Source: an uncultured Acetatifactor sp.
GTDB lineage: Bacteria > Bacillota > Clostridia > Lachnospirales > Lachnospiraceae
NCBI GenBank assembly: GCA_948896875.1
Contig: CAQUWW010000158.1
Span: 1-6,536 of the forward strand
DNA: 6,536 nt
Reading direction: 5' to 3'
The translations under genes were made by a program, and so were the position numbers. Under the pieces are notes generated by a model, which ran no database searches, was not told the DNA's origin, and was given only the letters and a program-made list of their open reading frames with translations. Numbering within the stretch: the first letter of the stretch is position 1; every line of letters starts with the position of its first letter. Shown here in pieces: positions 5,967 through 6,536 of the stretch.

Positions 5967-6536
5967 ATGGAGAAGTATAAAAATGCATCGCTGTCACCAA
6001 AGGAACGGGCCGAAGATCTGCTTGGCAGAATGAGCCTGGAGGAAAAGATGGGACAGGTCAACTGCTTGTTTCCCTATGGCGACAACTGGGATGTTGTGGA
6101 AAAGGATATGGAACATGGCATCGGCCAGGTGAGCACATTGGACGTGAGGATGATAAAGAGTCTGGACGAGGCTGCAGCCTGGCAGCGTAGGATTCAGAAA
6201 AGAGTTATAGAGAAAAGTGAACATGGGATTCCCGCCGTTTTTCATATGGAAGGGCTATGCGGTCCCTTCATTCAGGATTCCATGAGCTTTCCGTCAGGAA
6301 TTTCAAGGGGCTCGTCCTGGGATCCTGAGCTGGAGGAAAAGGTCGGGGAGGTTGTGGGCAGACAGGAGCTTTCCTGTGGTATTACCCAGGTGCTGGCTCC
6401 GGTGCTGGATATCTCAAGGGATTCCAGAATGGGACGACAGGGAGAGACTTATGGGGAGGATCCAACTCTGGCGGCAGCGCTGGGAGCTGCTTATGTAAGA
6501 GGCATTCAGAACCAGACTGTGGACGGAAGAAAGGCA
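5967..6536 (+). CDS. Glycoside hydrolase family 3 enzyme, N-terminal part
   Basis: The frame is open from ATG 5967 to the window end, giving 190 residues, with the rest cut off. This is the first half of the GH3 TIM-barrel domain. It has LSPKERAEDLLGRMSLEEKM (residues 9-28), a substrate-pocket segment FHMEGLCG (92-99) where many relatives have an E-x-L-H-G pattern, so Cys98 replaces the usual His, and the strong family signature GRQGETYGEDP (156-166). The catalytic Asp nucleophile, expected well past residue 200, lies beyond the end, so activity cannot be confirmed here. No signal peptide is visible. It is probably a beta-glucosidase/beta-xylosidase-type exo-enzyme; the sugar it removes is unknown. 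It follows GH43 by 103 bp, with its own candidate promoter. Whether it is a close paralogue of the GH3 enzyme at the left edge cannot be tested, because the visible parts do not overlap. Confidence 0.92.
   Translation, partial: MEKYKNASLSPKERAEDLLGRMSLEEKMGQVNCLFPYGDNWDVVEKDMEHGIGQVSTLDVRMIKSLDEAAAWQRRIQKRVIEKSEHGIPAVFHMEGLCGPFIQDSMSFPSGISRGSSWDPELEEKVGEVVGRQELSCGITQVLAPVLDISRDSRMGRQGETYGEDPTLAAALGAAYVRGIQNQTVDGRKA

Noticed and set aside
1..6536. tRNA, rRNA, CRISPR array, phage or transposase genes
   Set aside because: No cloverleaf-like sequences, regularly spaced repeats or recognisable recombinase/transposase coding frames were seen; almost the whole window is accounted for by glycan-enzyme genes.

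Overview
The window looks like part of a carbohydrate-utilisation gene cluster from a gut-type Firmicute, most likely a Lachnospiraceae / Clostridium cluster XIVa relative. This is inferred from moderate G+C content, AG-rich ribosome binding sites and the style of the glycosidases; no taxonomic marker gene is present. All genes lie on the + strand and coding density is high.

Layout: (1) positions 1-237 hold the C-terminal end of a glycoside hydrolase family 3 (GH3) enzyme. (2) Positions 238-461 are a noncoding gap with a 57-nt palindrome with 23-bp arms (287-343), bracketed by a short direct repeat, and probably the promoter of the next gene. (3) A tightly spaced three-gene run follows: a GH2 beta-galactosidase-type enzyme (462-2687), an uncharacterised tannase/feruloyl-esterase-like alpha/beta hydrolase with a C-terminal PKD-like domain (2703-4778), and a GH43 enzyme resembling exo-beta-1,3-galactanases or beta-galactofuranosidases (4808-5863). 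The intergenic gaps are only 15 and 28-29 bp, so co-transcription is likely. (4) A 103-bp gap holds a good sigma-A-type promoter (5872-5901) overlapped by inverted repeats. (5) A second GH3 gene starts at 5967 and runs off the window end.

How they may work together: none of the four visible N-termini carries a signal peptide, so the enzymes appear cytosolic. Working model (inference): acylated, galactose-containing plant glycan oligosaccharides or glycoconjugates are imported by a transporter outside the window. The esterase-like protein removes acyl groups, and GH43, GH2 and GH3 release terminal sugars. The least described parts are the alpha/beta hydrolase, the GH43 subclade with an altered active-site motif and the GH2 C-terminal tail.

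No tRNA, rRNA, CRISPR array, transposase, transporter or regulator gene was seen.
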